Below, piece after piece: positions 25,127-37,689 of a stretch of DNA of 61,147 bases. Each line of letters starts with the position of its first letter. The stretch's first letter is position 1. Made by a program: the position numbers and the translations under genes. The stretch spans positions 1 to 61,147 of the forward strand of contig NZ_JABX01000038.1 in assembly GCF_001469165.1 (NCBI RefSeq). The letters run 5' to 3'. The stretch is from Thiohalocapsa sp. ML1 (lineage in GTDB: Bacteria; Pseudomonadota; Gammaproteobacteria; Chromatiales; Chromatiaceae). Under the pieces are notes generated by a model that saw nothing but the letters and a program-made list of their open reading frames with translations, searched no databases and was not told where the DNA came from.

Positions 25127-27046
25127 TCAGGGTGTCTCCTCGCTGCCGACGGTAAGCGGCTTACGCTCCACCTTGGCACGGGCCACCAGGTCGTCCAGCA
25201 CGGCATTGAAGCCATGCTCGCCCTGGATCTGCGCCAGGAGCCGGCGCTCGGCATCGCGCATGGCCGGGTCCATGGCTTCCGCGCTGCCGTCCGCGACGGC
25301 GCGCACGGCGACGATGACGGCGTCGCCGCCCGGTTCCGCCCCGCTCGCATAGCTCGGCACGCCGTCCTCGGCCGGGCGTGGCGCAGAAAAGGCCAGCTCC
25401 AGCACCGTCGGCGGCACATCGGCCTGACTGCGGGAGACCTCGCCCGGGCTCTTGATCTCCAGCTCCGCGGCCACGGCATCCAGGCTCTCGCCGGCGCGCA
25501 GGCGCGCCACCATGGCATCGGCCTCGGCGCGGGCGGCCGTGGCGGCCTGCTGCGCCTTGAGCGCGGCGACGATCTCGTCGCGGACCTCGTCCAGCGGCCG
25601 GACGCTGGCCGGCTCATGCTCATCGACCCGCAGCACGACCGCCTGCATGCGGTCCGGGTCAGGCTCGATCAGCTCGCTGTTGTTGCCCACGACCAGCACG
25701 TCGTCGCTGAACGCGGCGGTCATGAGCCGCGGTTGCGCGAACAAGCCCTCGCCGCCGTCGCGCTCGATCCAGTCGCTGGTGCGGACCTCAAGGGCCAGCG
25801 CCTCGGCGGCCGGGATCAGGCTGTCGGGGGATTCGTAGGTGAGGTTCGCGAGCTGCTCGGCGAGCTCGAAATAGGCCGCCTCCGCGTCGCCGCGGCCGAG
25901 CTCCCGGGCCAGCTCCTCGCGGACGTCGTCGAAGGGCTTGGCCGCGCCGCCCTCGACGGCCGTGACCTCGATGAGGTGATAGCCGAAGCGGCTCCGGACG
26001 GGCTCGCTGACCGCATTCACGTCCAGATCGAACGCGGCCTGCTCGAAGGCCGGGTCCATGATGCCGCGATCGACCATGCCGAGATCGCCGCCCTGCGCGG
26101 CGCTGCCCGGGTCCTCGGACTCGGCCTGTGCGACCTCGGCGAAGTCGGCCCCGGCGTCGATCTGCGCCTTCAGCTCGGCGGCGCGCGCCTTGATGGTCTC
26201 CGCGTCGCCGTCCGCCGGCACGGTCAGCAGGATGTGCCGCATGGCGCGTCGCTCGGGCTCGACGAATTCCTCCAGCCGCGCCTCATAGGTCTCGCGTAGC
26301 GTCGCCTCGTCCACCTCGACGGCGGCGATGGCGTCGGCATCGAGCAGGATGTACGACAGCTTGACGCGCGCCGGGGACTGGAAGCGCTCGGGGTTCGCCT
26401 CATAGAAGGCCTGGATGTCATCAGCCGGCGGGTCTGCCTCGGGCATGAAGCCTGCGCGCGGCACCAGGGCGTAGGCGATATCGCGCTGCTGGCGCAGCAG
26501 CCGCGTCGCCAGCGTCACCTCGGCAGCCGTCGCGAAGGCGCTCTCGGTCAGGGCACGGGCCAACTGCGTGCTGAGCAGGCCGCGCCGCAGCTCCTCCTCG
26601 TAGGCCGCCGGCGTGAACCCCTGCAAGCGCAGCACGCGCTCGTAGGTGTCCTTGTCGAAGACCCCGTCGCCCTGGAAGGCGGGCTCGGCCAGGATCGCGG
26701 CCCGCACGGCGGCGTCCGATACGCGCAGGCCCATCGCGTAGGACGACTCCAGCAGCACGAGGTCGCGGATCATGCGATCGAGCACTTGGCCGCGCAATTG
26801 CGCCGACTCGAAGAGGTCTGGGTTGTACGCGGCACCGAGGCGCTCGCGCAGTTGCATCCGCGAGCGCTGGACGTTCTGGTCGAGCTGGCGCTCGGTGATC
26901 TTGGCACCGTCCACCGTCGCGACGACGGGCTCGGCACCCACGCCGAGGTAGGACTGGATGCCCCAGAGCGCGAACGGGATGCTGATCAGGATGACGATGG
27001 CCCAAGCGACCCATCCCTGTGCACGTTCTTTGATCGCCTGCAACAT
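25127..27046 (-). CDS. ppiD: Peptidyl-prolyl isomerase / periplasmic chaperone PpiD
   Basis: A 639-residue inner-membrane-anchored chaperone. One N-terminal helix (WVAWAIVILISIPFALWGI, about residues 12-30) is followed by a SurA-like N domain, a parvulin domain around residues 260-360 (RRAMRHILLTVP, GSAAQGGDLGMVDRG, PVRSRFGYHLIEV) and a long C-terminal chaperone region. ATG 27046 matches the family start (MLQAIKERAQGWVAW). The position after tig-clpP-clpX-lon-hupB is the conserved gammaproteobacterial order; here two tRNA genes lie between hupB and ppiD. Confidence 0.94.
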   Translation of the reverse strand: MLQAIKERAQGWVAWAIVILISIPFALWGIQSYLGVGAEPVVATVDGAKITERQLDQNVQRSRMQLRERLGAAYNPDLFESAQLRGQVLDRMIRDLVLLESSYAMGLRVSDAAVRAAILAEPAFQGDGVFDKDTYERVLRLQGFTPAAYEEELRRGLLSTQLARALTESAFATAAEVTLATRLLRQQRDIAYALVPRAGFMPEADPPADDIQAFYEANPERFQSPARVKLSYILLDADAIAAVEVDEATLRETYEARLEEFVEPERRAMRHILLTVPADGDAETIKARAAELKAQIDAGADFAEVAQAESEDPGSAAQGGDLGMVDRGIMDPAFEQAAFDLDVNAVSEPVRSRFGYHLIEVTAVEGGAAKPFDDVREELARELGRGDAEAAYFELAEQLANLTYESPDSLIPAAEALALEVRTSDWIERDGGEGLFAQPRLMTAAFSDDVLVVGNNSELIEPDPDRMQAVVLRVDEHEPASVRPLDEVRDEIVAALKAQQAATAARAEADAMVARLRAGESLDAVAAELEIKSPGEVSRSQADVPPTVLELAFSAPRPAEDGVPSYASGAEPGGDAVIVAVRAVADGSAEAMDPAMRDAERRLLAQIQGEHGFNAVLDDLVARAKVERKPLTVGSEETP

Positions 27047-27144
27047 GGCTTGAGAGAGAGCGTTGGAGTTGAAACGAAGCCCGCGGTGGGGGATCGGGAG
27101 CGGTTCCGCAGCCGGACGGCGGCGGAGCATCATCGGGCGGATAC

Positions 27145-27180
27145 GAAAAGGCGCGCCCCACCTTGGATGGCGGGGCGCGC
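27145..27180 (-). terminator. Intrinsic terminator after tRNA-Asp
   Basis: Read on the minus strand, GGCGCGCCCC and GGGGCGCGCC form a perfect 10-bp stem (27149-27158 with 27171-27180), followed by TTTT. It lies 13 bases beyond the tRNA-Asp 3' end and upstream of ppiD, so it should end the tRNA transcript. Confidence 0.8.
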
Positions 27181-27192
27181 CCTTACTAGATT

Positions 27193-27269
27193 TGGCGGAG
27201 TGGACGGGACTCGAACCCGCGACCCCCGGCGTGACAGGCCGGTATTCTAACCAACTGAACTACCACTCC
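27193..27269 (-). tRNA. tRNA-Asp(GTC)
   Basis: 77 bases including an encoded CCA. The minus strand reads GGAGTGGTAGTTCAGTTGG..., with anticodon GTC in the CCTGTCACG loop, a T arm containing GGTTCGAGTCC and an acceptor stem GGAGTGG/CCACTCC. All arms pair. It lies 136 bases downstream of tRNA-Val on the same strand. Confidence 0.96.
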
Positions 27270-27405
27270 TTGCGTGTATCGAGCGCGATCCAGGGCGGCG
27301 TGCCTTGACGATTGACACTGGATCTCAACGGGACTGCGGCCGCCCGTGAGCGTCTGTGCATGCTGACGCGCCTGTTGTTTGATCATACAGGCGTTCGGCC
27401 ACCAG

Positions 27406-27482
27406 TGGTGGGTGCTGCAGGGCTCGAACCTGCGACCCTCGCCTTGTAAGGGCGATGCTCTAGCCAACTGAGCTAAGCACCC
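27406..27482 (-). tRNA. tRNA-Val(TAC)
   Basis: 77 bases including an encoded CCA. The minus strand reads GGGTGCTTAGCTCAGTTGG, with anticodon TAC in the CCTTACAAG loop, T arm GGTTCGAGCCC and acceptor stem GGGTGCT paired with AGCACCC. It lies 21 bases after the hupB stop, so it may be co-transcribed with hupB. Confidence 0.96.
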
Positions 27483-27503
27483 CGGACCACCCAACGAAGC
27501 CGG

Positions 27504-27776
27504 TTATTGTATGGCGTCCTTGAGCGATTTACCAGCCTTAAATGAAGGCGTCTTTGACGCGGCGATCTGGATGCTGGCGCCGGTCTGCGGGTTACGGCCG
27601 GTGCGGGCAGCGCGCTCCTTCACCAGAAAAGTGCCGAAACCGATGATGGAGACAGTGTCACCATCCTTGAGTGCGACGGCGATGGAGTCCGTTAGTGCGT
27701 CGAGCGCCCGTCCGGCGGCGGACTTCGAGATGTCTGCTCCCTCCGCCATCGCATCGATAAGGTCCGATTTGTTCAT
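27504..27776 (-). CDS. hupB: DNA-binding protein HU
   Basis: A 90-residue nucleoid protein: [28 protein letters not shown], then the DNA-binding arm [26 protein letters not shown] and a C-terminal [16 protein letters not shown] helix. All standard HU features are present. ATG 27776 is preceded by GGGGGGAG at the right spacing. The gene sits between lon and two tRNA genes, in the conserved location for HU-beta. Confidence 0.96.
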   Translation of the reverse strand: MNKSDLIDAMAEGADISKSAAGRALDALTDSIAVALKDGDTVSIIGFGTFLVKERAARTGRNPQTGASIQIAASKTPSFKAGKSLKDAIQ

Positions 27777-28098
27777 TCTCCCCCCAGATGTCTCGAATGA
27801 CCGTGGAAACCGCTCATGCAGTTGAGCGGCGGCGGCGCCGGCGGCGCCACAGCCGTTGCCGAATGTTGTCGAGTGCACGCTGGGCTGTCAAGCGAATCGA
27901 GAGCGATTGAGACTCACCCTGACCAGCCGCCGATCAAGCGGCACGATCCCCGCCGTCAATGTACGACAACGGCCACTTGCGGAACACATGAACGACTTGT
28001 AAACGCAGACGTGAAAGCACTTATCGTGCACGACCGACGCTTGCCGGCCGCGGCGCTCAGCATTGCAAGCGCCGCGACCACGCTAGCCAGCTCCACCG
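27777..28098. other. lon-hupB intergenic region
   Basis: There is no gene in this 322-bp gap. It should carry the hupB promoter and, next to the lon stop, an inverted repeat GCGGCGCT/AGCGCCGC (28052-28059 with 28070-28077) that could end the lon transcript; no U-tract is seen. Confidence 0.4.
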
Positions 28099-30564
<2,466 letters not shown>

Positions 30565-30870
30565 GGAATCTGTGCTCCGTTGAGCCGTGTCACGTTGGCG
30601 TGTTGCGGGGCTCAGCCCGCGAACCGCCGCCACGGCAGTTGCAGAAATCTAAGATGACGATTGAGGTTTGGGCGGACCGCGGACGCTTCAATCGAGTCGG
30701 CGGGCCGAAACCGCTGCGCTGCATCGGCGGCGGCGGGGCCGCGGAACGGAAGTCCGGCCGCGGCGGACCGGCATGGTGCGGCGATCGCAAGGCGGTGGGC
30801 GGTGGGCGGTGGCTGATGCCGAAGAGATGGGGGCGCGGCGCCCGAGCCCCGGGCGCCGACGACGGAGCGA
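30565..30870. other. clpX-lon intergenic region
   Basis: I see no gene in this 306-bp gap. It contains a GGCGGTG 7-base-period tract (30791-30813) and a GC-rich inverted repeat, GGCGCCCG...CGGGCGCC (about 30839-30857), just after the clpX stop that could act as a transcript end. The lon promoter should be in the left part; I could not identify a clear sigma-32 site. Confidence 0.4.
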
Positions 30871-32148
30871 TCAATCGGACGCTGCAGCGCGCTGCTGCTC
30901 GACACCGTCGTAGATGATGAAGGGCGTGTTCTCGCCCGCGATGACGGACGAGTCCACGACCACTTTGCTAACGCTGTCAAGCGAGGGCAGGTCGTACATG
31001 ATGTCGAGCAGGACTTGCTCCATGATGGTCCGCAAGCCGCGCGCCCCCGTCTTGCGCTCCATGGCCTTCACTGCGATGGCGCCCAGCGCATCGTCGCGGA
31101 GCTCTAGGTCGCAGCCCTCCATCGCGAACAGGCGCGCGTACTGCTTGTACAGGGCATGCTTCGGCTCGGTCAGGATGCGGATCAAGGCGTCCACGTCCAG
31201 CTCGTCCAGCGTCGCCATCACCGGCAGGCGCCCGACGAACTCCGGGATCAGCCCGTAGCGGATCAGGTCCTCGGGCTCAACGACGCTCAGCAGCTCGCCG
31301 ATCTTCTTGCTGTCTTCCTTGGAATGCACCTCGGCCGAGAAGCCGATACCGCCCTTGCGCGAGCGACGCTCGATGATCTTGTCGAGCCCCGCGAACGCGC
31401 CGCCGACAATGAACAGGATGTTGCTCGTGTCGACCTGCAGGAACTCCTGCTGTGGATGCTTGCGCCCGCCCTGCGGCGGCACCGATGCGATGGTGCCCTC
31501 GATGAGCTTCAGGAGCGCCTGCTGCACGCCCTCGCCGGACACATCCCGCGTGATGGACGGGTTATCGGACTTGCGCGAGATCTTGTCGATCTCGTCGATG
31601 TAGACGATGCCGGTCTGCGCCTTCTCGACGTCGTAGTCGCACTTCTGCAGCAGCTTCTGGATGATGTTCTCGACATCCTCGCCGACGTAGCCCGCCTCGG
31701 TGAGCGTGGTCGCGTCGGCGATCGTAAACGGAACGTTCAGCAGCCGCGCCAGCGTCTCGGCGAGCAGGGTCTTACCGGAGCCGGTGGGGCCGATCAGCAG
31801 GATGTTGCTTTTGGAGATTTCGATGTCTTCCTTGGCATCGGCGGCCTCCAGGCGCTTGTAGTGGTTGTAGACGGCGACAGACAGGACTTTCTTCGCCTGC
31901 TCCTGGCCGATGACGAACTGATCGAGGCTCTCCTTGATCTCGCGTGGCTTGGGCAGACGGCTCGTGGCCTCCCCCATGCCCTCCTGCATCTCCTCCCGGA
32001 TGATGTCGTTACACAGCTCGACGCACTCGTCGCAGATGAACACCGATGGCCCGGCGATCAGCTTGCGTACCTCGTGCTGGCTCTTGCCGCAGAATGAACA
32101 ATACAGCAGCTTCCCTTCGTCGCTCTTTCCGTGGTTATTTCCGCTCAT
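30871..32148 (-). CDS. clpX: ATP-dependent Clp protease ATP-binding subunit ClpX
   Basis: A 425-residue unfoldase. The N-terminal zinc-binding domain is CSFCGKS...CDECVELC (about residues 17-46). The AAA+ domain has Walker A GPTGSGKT, Walker [10 protein letters not shown] and the pore loop GYVGED, and sensor 2 is in the C-terminal [11 protein letters not shown]. It recognises tagged proteins and feeds them to ClpP, encoded just upstream. Length and motifs are complete. A separate 190-bp gap before it leaves room for an independent promoter. Confidence 0.97.
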   Translation of the reverse strand: MSGNNHGKSDEGKLLYCSFCGKSQHEVRKLIAGPSVFICDECVELCNDIIREEMQEGMGEATSRLPKPREIKESLDQFVIGQEQAKKVLSVAVYNHYKRLEAADAKEDIEISKSNILLIGPTGSGKTLLAETLARLLNVPFTIADATTLTEAGYVGEDVENIIQKLLQKCDYDVEKAQTGIVYIDEIDKISRKSDNPSITRDVSGEGVQQALLKLIEGTIASVPPQGGRKHPQQEFLQVDTSNILFIVGGAFAGLDKIIERRSRKGGIGFSAEVHSKEDSKKIGELLSVVEPEDLIRYGLIPEFVGRLPVMATLDELDVDALIRILTEPKHALYKQYARLFAMEGCDLELRDDALGAIAVKAMERKTGARGLRTIMEQVLLDIMYDLPSLDSVSKVVVDSSVIAGENTPFIIYDGVEQQRAAASD

Positions 32149-32344
32149 AGCTCACGAGGTCTCCGCGGGACAGTCCGACTATCGGAGGCCGAAGCTCGCC
32201 TCCTGTGACGGTTTATCATAACGGTTCACGACGATATCGCAAGCTGACGGGGGCCGAGCGGACGGCAAGTGCGCCCCGACCGGCACGGCCGTTGCTAGCT
32301 TGCCGCGCGCCCACGCTCTGCGCCTGCCATCGCCGCGCCCGCCT

Positions 32345-32986
32345 TCAGGCTCCGGCCGGCCCGGCGCGCTCGTGCAGCACCTGGTCGATCAGCCCATACT
32401 CCACCGCGGCGTCGCCGCCCATAAAGCGGTCGCGCTCGGTGTCCTCGGCGATCTTCTCCAGCGGCTGCCCAGTGTGATGCGCCAGGATGTAGTTCAACTG
32501 GTCGCGGATGTGCAGGATCTCGCGGGCGTGGATGTCGATGTCCGTCGCCTGCCCCTGAAAGCCGCCCAGCGGCTGGTGGATCATCATCCGCGAGTGCGGC
32601 AGGCAGAAGCGCTTGCCGTGGGCACCGCCCGCGAGCAACAGCGCGCCCATGCTCGCCGCCTGCCCGATGCACATGGTGCTGACGTCGGGACGGATGAAGC
32701 GCATGGTGTCGTAGATGGCCAGGCCCGCGGTCACCGCGCCGCCCGGGGAGTTGATGTAGAAGTGGATGTCCTTGTCCGGGTTCTCGGACTCCAGGAACAA
32801 CAGTTGCGCGACGACCAGGTTGGCCACGTGGTCTTCCACCGGCCCGACGAGGAACACGACACGCTCCTTCAGCAGGCGCGAGAAGATGTCGAACGAGCGC
32901 TCCCCGCGGGCGGTCTGCTCGATCACCATGGGAATCAGGCCGAGCGCACGGGTCGCCGGTGGCATCTGGTCGGAAATCTGGGTCAT
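32345..32986 (-). CDS. clpP: ATP-dependent Clp protease proteolytic subunit ClpP
   Basis: A 213-residue serine peptidase. The catalytic Ser112 is in [14 protein letters not shown] and His137 in MMIHQPLGG; the Asp is in the C-terminal helix region ([13 protein letters not shown]). The handle and head sequences ([20 protein letters not shown]) are standard. ATG 32986 ([16 protein letters not shown]) is preferred; ATG 32965 is an alternative. It forms the tetradecameric chamber that works with ClpX. A GGGCCGA heptamer hairpin lies between tig and clpP. Confidence 0.96.
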   Translation of the reverse strand: MTQISDQMPPATRALGLIPMVIEQTARGERSFDIFSRLLKERVVFLVGPVEDHVANLVVAQLLFLESENPDKDIHFYINSPGGAVTAGLAIYDTMRFIRPDVSTMCIGQAASMGALLLAGGAHGKRFCLPHSRMMIHQPLGGFQGQATDIDIHAREILHIRDQLNYILAHHTGQPLEKIAEDTERDRFMGGDAAVEYGLIDQVLHERAGPAGA

Positions 32987-33090
32987 CGCTGGGAAACCTC
33001 GATGTGGGCGGGGGGGCGGATGGGGCGCCGCGGCAAGCATCGCCACGACGGTAAGTTGGGGCCGCGCGAGGCGCCGCGCAACGGCTGCAG

Positions 33091-33143
33091 GAAGGGCCGA
33101 GGGCCGAGGGCCGAGGCGAGCACCCTCGGCCCTCGACCCTTCC
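33091..33143. repeat. GGGCCGA heptamer hairpin between tig and clpP
   Basis: GAAGGGCCGAGGGCCGAGGG... (33091-33116) pairs with CCCTCGGCCCTCGACCCTTCC (33123-33143). The element lies within a conserved gene cluster, immediately after the tig stop. Confidence 0.9.
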
Positions 33144-33153
33144 CCGTCGCAAT

Positions 33154-34458
33154 CTAGGCCGGTGCCCCGCGCTCGCCGGCCTCGGTGAGCCCGTCGAACG
33201 TCGCCTCCTCGTCTACGACATCGGCGGTTGCGAGCATCCGCTCAACGACAAGCTCCTCCATGGCGAGCGCCTCCACCGAGGACAACCGCTGCGGGTCCGA
33301 GTAGTAATAGCCGATGACTTCCTCCGGCCGCTCGTAGGTGGCCGCCAAGCCTTCAACCAGCTCGCGGACGCGCTCCGGGCTCGGCGTCAGCCCATGCCGC
33401 TTCACGGTCTCGGCAACCACCAGCCCGAGCTTGACCCGGCGCTCCGCGGACTCCGCGAACAGCGCGTCCGGGAGCTCAACCTGAACGCCACCGGCCGCTT
33501 GCAGGGTCTGCTGCTTGAGCGCGGCGATCTCCTCGCGCACAAGCACGTCGGGCAGGCTCACCGGGTTGGCCTCAAGCAGGGCGTCCATGACCTGATTCTT
33601 GAGCTTGGCTTCGACGCGCTGGCGGAGCTCGCGCTCCATGTTCGCGCGCACGTCGGCGCGAAAACGCTCTAGATCACCACCCTCAATACCGAGGGCGGTC
33701 ACGAAGTCCGCGTCCACATCGGGCAGCCGCGGCGCGGCGACGCTCTCCACCTGGACCTGAAACTCCGCCGCCTTGCCGGCCAGCGCGGGGTTGCTGTAAT
33801 ACTCCGGGAAGGTGATGCCGAGGGTGCGCTCATCGCCCGCCGCGGCGCCGATCAACTGCTCTTCAAAGCCAGGAACGAAGGCGCCGCTGCCAAGCTCCAG
33901 CGTCCGGTGCTCGGCGCTGCCGCCTTCGAAGCGCTCGCCGTTGATGCTGCCCTGGAAGGAGATGGTCAGCCGATCGCCGTTCTCGGCCGCCCGCTCCACG
34001 GTCTCGAAGGTCTTGCGCTGCTCGCGGAGCCGCTCGACCATGCGCTCGACGTCCGCATCGGTGATCTCGGCGACGGGGCGCGCGATCCGCATGCCGGTGA
34101 GATCCTTGACATCGATCTCCGGCAGCACCTCGAACCTTGCGGTGTAGCCGTAGCGACGGTCGGCGAGGTCAATATCCGCCTCGATCTCGGGCCGACCCGC
34201 CGGCCGCAGATCCTGCTCGACGACGGCGCGCGAAAAGGACGACTGCACCAGTTCGCTGAGCACCTCGCCGCGAACGTTCTCCCCGAAGCGCTGCCGGAGC
34301 ACGCGCATCGGCACCTTGCCGGGGCGAAAGCCCGGCAGCCGCGCTTGGCGGGCGACGTCGCGCAGCCGCTTGTCGACCTCCTGCTCGAAGTCATCTGCCG
34401 GCAGCTCCACGGTCATGCGGCGGGCGAGCCCCTCGCCGGCCTCGACGGTCACTTGCAT
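33154..34458 (-). CDS. tig: Trigger factor
   Basis: A 434-residue ribosome-associated chaperone. The N-terminal ribosome-binding domain includes [17 protein letters not shown], the signature loop for the L23 site. A FKBP-type isomerase domain ([47 protein letters not shown]) and a C-terminal helical substrate domain follow. ATG 34458 has GAGGAG upstream at a good distance. It begins the tig-clpP-clpX-lon-hupB-ppiD cluster, which groups chaperones and proteases acting on new and damaged proteins. Confidence 0.97.
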   Translation of the reverse strand: MQVTVEAGEGLARRMTVELPADDFEQEVDKRLRDVARQARLPGFRPGKVPMRVLRQRFGENVRGEVLSELVQSSFSRAVVEQDLRPAGRPEIEADIDLADRRYGYTARFEVLPEIDVKDLTGMRIARPVAEITDADVERMVERLREQRKTFETVERAAENGDRLTISFQGSINGERFEGGSAEHRTLELGSGAFVPGFEEQLIGAAAGDERTLGITFPEYYSNPALAGKAAEFQVQVESVAAPRLPDVDADFVTALGIEGGDLERFRADVRANMERELRQRVEAKLKNQVMDALLEANPVSLPDVLVREEIAALKQQTLQAAGGVQVELPDALFAESAERRVKLGLVVAETVKRHGLTPSPERVRELVEGLAATYERPEEVIGYYYSDPQRLSSVEALAMEELVVERMLATADVVDEEATFDGLTEAGERGAPA

Positions 34459-34667
34459 CGATGTCCACTCCTCGGGCGATTGTGCTGCGACTTGCAAAAA
34501 CGGGGCAGTATAAGCGGCGAAGCCGTGCGCTCCAAGCACAGCCCGCAACAACCCGCAAGAACGTGCCCTGGCCGCGGCCCCGAGCCGCACGCGCGCCTTG
34601 CATGCCGGAGCCGCGGACGGCAGCATCGCGCCATCCGCCCACCGCTCTCGGCAGCGCGCTCCAAGCA

Positions 34668-35753
34668 ATGGCCCGCCCCACCCGCGCCCGCGTCGATCTC
34701 GGCGCCATCCGCCACAATTACCGTCACGCCAAGGCGCAGGCGGCCGGGACCCGAGCGCTCGCCGTGGTCAAGGCGGACGCCTACGGACACGGCGCCACTG
34801 CCGTCGCCCGCGCATTGGAGCCCGAGGTGGACGGCTTTGCCGTGGCCTGCATCGAAGAGGCGCTGGAGCTCCGCGAGTCGGGCATCCGCACGCCCATCGT
34901 GCTGCTGGAGGGAGTCTTCGAACCGGACGAGCTCGCCAGCGCCGACCGTGCCGGGCTCACACCGGTGGTGCACAACCAGGAGCAGCTCGATTGGGTCTGC
35001 GCCGCACGCCCGGAGCGCGCACACGCCGTCTGGCTCAAGATGGACACCGGCATGCACCGGCTCGGGCTCGCGCCGGATGCGTTCGCGGCCGCCCATGCGC
35101 GCCTTGCCGACTGCCGACACGTGACCGATGTCGTGCTAATGACACACCTGGCCTGTGCCGACACGCCCGGGCACGCGGCCACCGAGGCGCAACTCGCGAG
35201 CTTTCAAAGCCACGCCGGCCACCTGCCCGGCCCGCGCAGCATCGCCAACTCCGCGGCCGTTCTCGGCTGCCGCGCGGCGCACGGCGACTGGCTGCGCCCC
35301 GGCATCATGCTCTATGGCGCGAGCCCCTTCGGCGAGGCGCACCCGTCGGCGGCGGCGCTGCGGCCGACGCTGACCTTCGAATCAAGGCTCATCGGCGTGC
35401 GCGATCTCGCCGCCGGCGAGGCCATCGGCTACGGCAGGCGCTTCGTCTGCGCCGCGCCGACCCGGGTCGGCGTCGTCGCCGCGGGCTATGCGGACGGCTA
35501 CCCACGGCACGCGCAAGACGGCACACCCATCGCCGTCAACGGTCAGCCGACCCGCATCATCGGGCGCGTATCTATGGATATGCTGACGGTGGACCTGACG
35601 GATCAGCCCGAGGCGCGCCCCGGCGACCCGGTGCAGCTCTGGGGAGACCAGATCCCCGCCAACGCCGTCGCCGCCGCGAGCGACACCATCGCTTATCAGC
35701 TCTTCACCAGCCTGTCGCGACGCGTGCCGATCAGCTATGAGCGCTCCGGCTGA
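34668..35753 (+). CDS. alr: Alanine racemase
   Basis: A 361-residue PLP enzyme that makes D-alanine for peptidoglycan. The PLP lysine is in AVVKADAYGHGA (about residue 36), and the catalytic Tyr region GYADGYPRH and the SMDMLTVDLT motif are in the C-terminal domain. Length is normal. ATG 34668 fits the family opening MARPTRARVDLGAIRHNY. It is divergent from tig, with about 210 bases between, and converges with the DUF3422 gene, whose stop is 18 bases away. Confidence 0.95.
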   Translation: MARPTRARVDLGAIRHNYRHAKAQAAGTRALAVVKADAYGHGATAVARALEPEVDGFAVACIEEALELRESGIRTPIVLLEGVFEPDELASADRAGLTPVVHNQEQLDWVCAARPERAHAVWLKMDTGMHRLGLAPDAFAAAHARLADCRHVTDVVLMTHLACADTPGHAATEAQLASFQSHAGHLPGPRSIANSAAVLGCRAAHGDWLRPGIMLYGASPFGEAHPSAAALRPTLTFESRLIGVRDLAAGEAIGYGRRFVCAAPTRVGVVAAGYADGYPRHAQDGTPIAVNGQPTRIIGRVSMDMLTVDLTDQPEARPGDPVQLWGDQIPANAVAAASDTIAYQLFTSLSRRVPISYERSG

Positions 35754-35771
35754 CTGCCGCGGGCACCGCGC

Positions 35772-37109
35772 CTAATCTTCGCCCCGCCGCAGGCGCCGCC
35801 GCATGCGCCTGAGCCCGAGCCACACCGCACCGAGCACGAGCGGCACCGCGACGGCGATGGCAAGGCTCGGGTCCAGCGGCAGGCCGCCCGCGGCGAGCCC
35901 CTTCAGAAGGTAGCCCACCAGACCGACGCCGTAATAGCTGATGGCGACGACGGAGAGCCCCTCGACGGTCTCCTGCAGGCGTAGCTGCAAACGCGCCCGG
36001 CGGTCCATGGAGTCCAGCAGGCTGCGGTTCTGTTCCTGCAGGCGCACCTCCACGCGCGCCCGCAGCAGCGCCGTCATGCGTGCCGCGCGCTCGGCGAGGG
36101 CCTGCTGGCGCCGGCCGGTGGCGAGGCAGGTGCTCACCGCTGGCGCAAGCCGGGCCTCCAGGAACTCGGTGAAGGTCGGCAGACCCTCGATGCGCTCCTG
36201 CCTGAGCTGCTCCAAGCGCTGGCGCACGACCTCGTGATAGGCGGCGGTCGCGTCGAAGCGCGAGGCGGTGCGCGCGGCCACGGACTCGATGGCCGCCGCG
36301 ACATCGGTCAGCTCCGCGAGCAAGGCCCGCTCCGACGGCGGCGCCTCGGCCGTGCCGTTCGGCGCGGCAACGCCGAGACGAAAGGCTGCGTCCGTGAGGC
36401 GCGACTCCGCGTCCGCCAGCGCCACTGCGGCCTCGCGCGCCGCAGGCAGACCGAGCAGCGTCATGGCGCGGTACGCGTTCACGTCCAGCACCCGCTTGAT
36501 GAGCCGCCCGGCCTGGGCGTCCGTGAGCCCCTGGTCGCGCAGCAGAATTCGGCCGAAGCCATCGGCATGGATGCGCAGGTCAGACCACGCGCGCCCGGCA
36601 CCGCCCGTCACCCCGGCGCCGATCACCGGATTGCCGCCGAAGAGCGTCGCCAGATCAGCCGGCGTGCGCTCCGGCATGTCGCGGGATTCCAGCGCGAGCA
36701 GCACCGCCGTGACCACCTGCCCCGGCAGCGCCGCCAGCCAGTCCGGCGGCAGCTCGGCGAGCAGCTCGGCGAGCAGCTCGGCGGAGAACGGCCGGGCGGC
36801 GAGCGCCGACGGTGCCACGGAGCGAGAAAAGCTGTAGGTGACAAACTCCGTGTGCCGCTCCCAGCGCACCCGCGTGTCGCCGAGATCGGCGGCGAAGTAC
36901 TGACCCACCTCATCCGCGGCCGGCAGCCCGACGCCGAAGTGCGCCAAGAGGCGCAGCAGGTGCGCCGTGTTCGCACCGCTACCGCGCTCCGCGCACTGGT
37001 AGGCGAAATGGACGACGACGGCCGGCGCGTGCACCGGCTCGAAGGTGCGCACGTGCAGCTCCTGCGTCACCAACTGACGCAGGGGGTGTTCCGGAAATGG
37101 CAGGGCCAT
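35772..37109 (-). CDS. DUF3422 family membrane protein
   Basis: A 445-residue member of DUF3422, an uncharacterised proteobacterial family of membrane-associated proteins. The N-terminal EHPLRQLVTQELHVRTFEPVHAPAVVVHFA is the family opening. The central region is helical (likely coiled coil, residues 270-380), and the C-terminus has two membrane segments (VVAISYYGVGLVGYLLKGLA and IAVAVPLVLGAVWLGL) with an Arg-rich tail. A LAELLAELLAELP stretch near residue 125 comes from a 12-base duplication (about 36750-36785). Start ATG 37109. Topology suggests a cytosolic body with a membrane hairpin; the function is unknown. Confidence 0.9.
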   Translation of the reverse strand: MALPFPEHPLRQLVTQELHVRTFEPVHAPAVVVHFAYQCAERGSGANTAHLLRLLAHFGVGLPAADEVGQYFAADLGDTRVRWERHTEFVTYSFSRSVAPSALAARPFSAELLAELLAELPPDWLAALPGQVVTAVLLALESRDMPERTPADLATLFGGNPVIGAGVTGGAGRAWSDLRIHADGFGRILLRDQGLTDAQAGRLIKRVLDVNAYRAMTLLGLPAAREAAVALADAESRLTDAAFRLGVAAPNGTAEAPPSERALLAELTDVAAAIESVAARTASRFDATAAYHEVVRQRLEQLRQERIEGLPTFTEFLEARLAPAVSTCLATGRRQQALAERAARMTALLRARVEVRLQEQNRSLLDSMDRRARLQLRLQETVEGLSVVAISYYGVGLVGYLLKGLAAGGLPLDPSLAIAVAVPLVLGAVWLGLRRMRRRLRRGED

Positions 37110-37203
37110 GGCGGCGGATGGGTATGGCAAAGACGGAGACGTGGAAACAGGCGGAAGGCGGCCGAGCCGCTCGACGACGCGGTCCGGCAGCACAAGAGAT
37201 GCG

Positions 37204-37288
37204 TGGTGCCCGGGGCGGGACTCGAACCCGCATGGCCGAAGCCGAGGGATTTTAAGTCCCTTGTGTCTACCGATTTCACCACCCGGGC
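37204..37288 (-). tRNA. tRNA-Leu(TAA)
   Basis: 85 bases including an encoded CCA. The minus strand reads GCCCGGGTGGTGAAATCGG, with anticodon TAA in the ACTTAAAAT loop, a long variable arm (CTCGGCTTCGGCCATG) typical of class II tRNAs, and T arm GGTTCGAGTCC. It lies 75 bases downstream of tRNA-Cys. Confidence 0.96.
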
Positions 37289-37363
37289 GCGTGGCGGTGA
37301 GCACTCTGGGTGCCCGGTGCACAGAGGCTGCTGGCCCTGATGGGGTGGGCGGCAGATTTGAGG

Positions 37364-37437
37364 TGGAGGCTGAGGTCGGAATCGAACCGGCGTACACGGC
37401 TTTGCAGGCCGCTGCATGACCACTCTGCCACTCAGCC
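37364..37437 (-). tRNA. tRNA-Cys(GCA)
   Basis: 74 bases including an encoded CCA. The minus strand reads GGCTGAGTGGCAGAGTGG, with anticodon GCA in the CCTGCAAAG loop, T arm GGTTCGATTCC and acceptor GGCTGAG/CTCAGCC. It precedes tRNA-Leu(TAA) on the same strand, probably in one transcript. Confidence 0.95.
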
Positions 37438-37510
37438 GAAGCCCGCCAGTTTAGATAACTTGCCGGGGAATGTCACCTGTCGGGTGACCGGCTGACCGGC
37501 CCAGAGCTAG

Positions 37511-37640
37511 GGAAGGGGCGAGAGCCGAAGCCCGAGGGAGCCTTCCTCGGCCCTCGGCCCTCGGCCCTCGTTCAACTGCGCCGATGAGCGGGTTCCGCCA
37601 GAGGGCGCTCCTTGCCCTTATCCATCCGAGGCTCCGCCTC
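37511..37640. repeat. Heptamer hairpin (GGGCCGA family) with GCGCCAACGAGCG module
   Basis: A degenerate left arm (37511-37540) and CCTCGGCCCTCGGCCCTCGGCCCTCG (37545-37570) are followed by a module, ACTGCGCCGATGAGCGGGTTCC...GGGCGCTCC...GAGGCTCCGCCTC, which recurs after other heptamer blocks (42930, 51743). Confidence 0.75.
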
Positions 37641-37689
37641 GCTGCGGTTCCCGCGCTGCCTCAACGAGCGAAGACCGAAGCGAAACGCC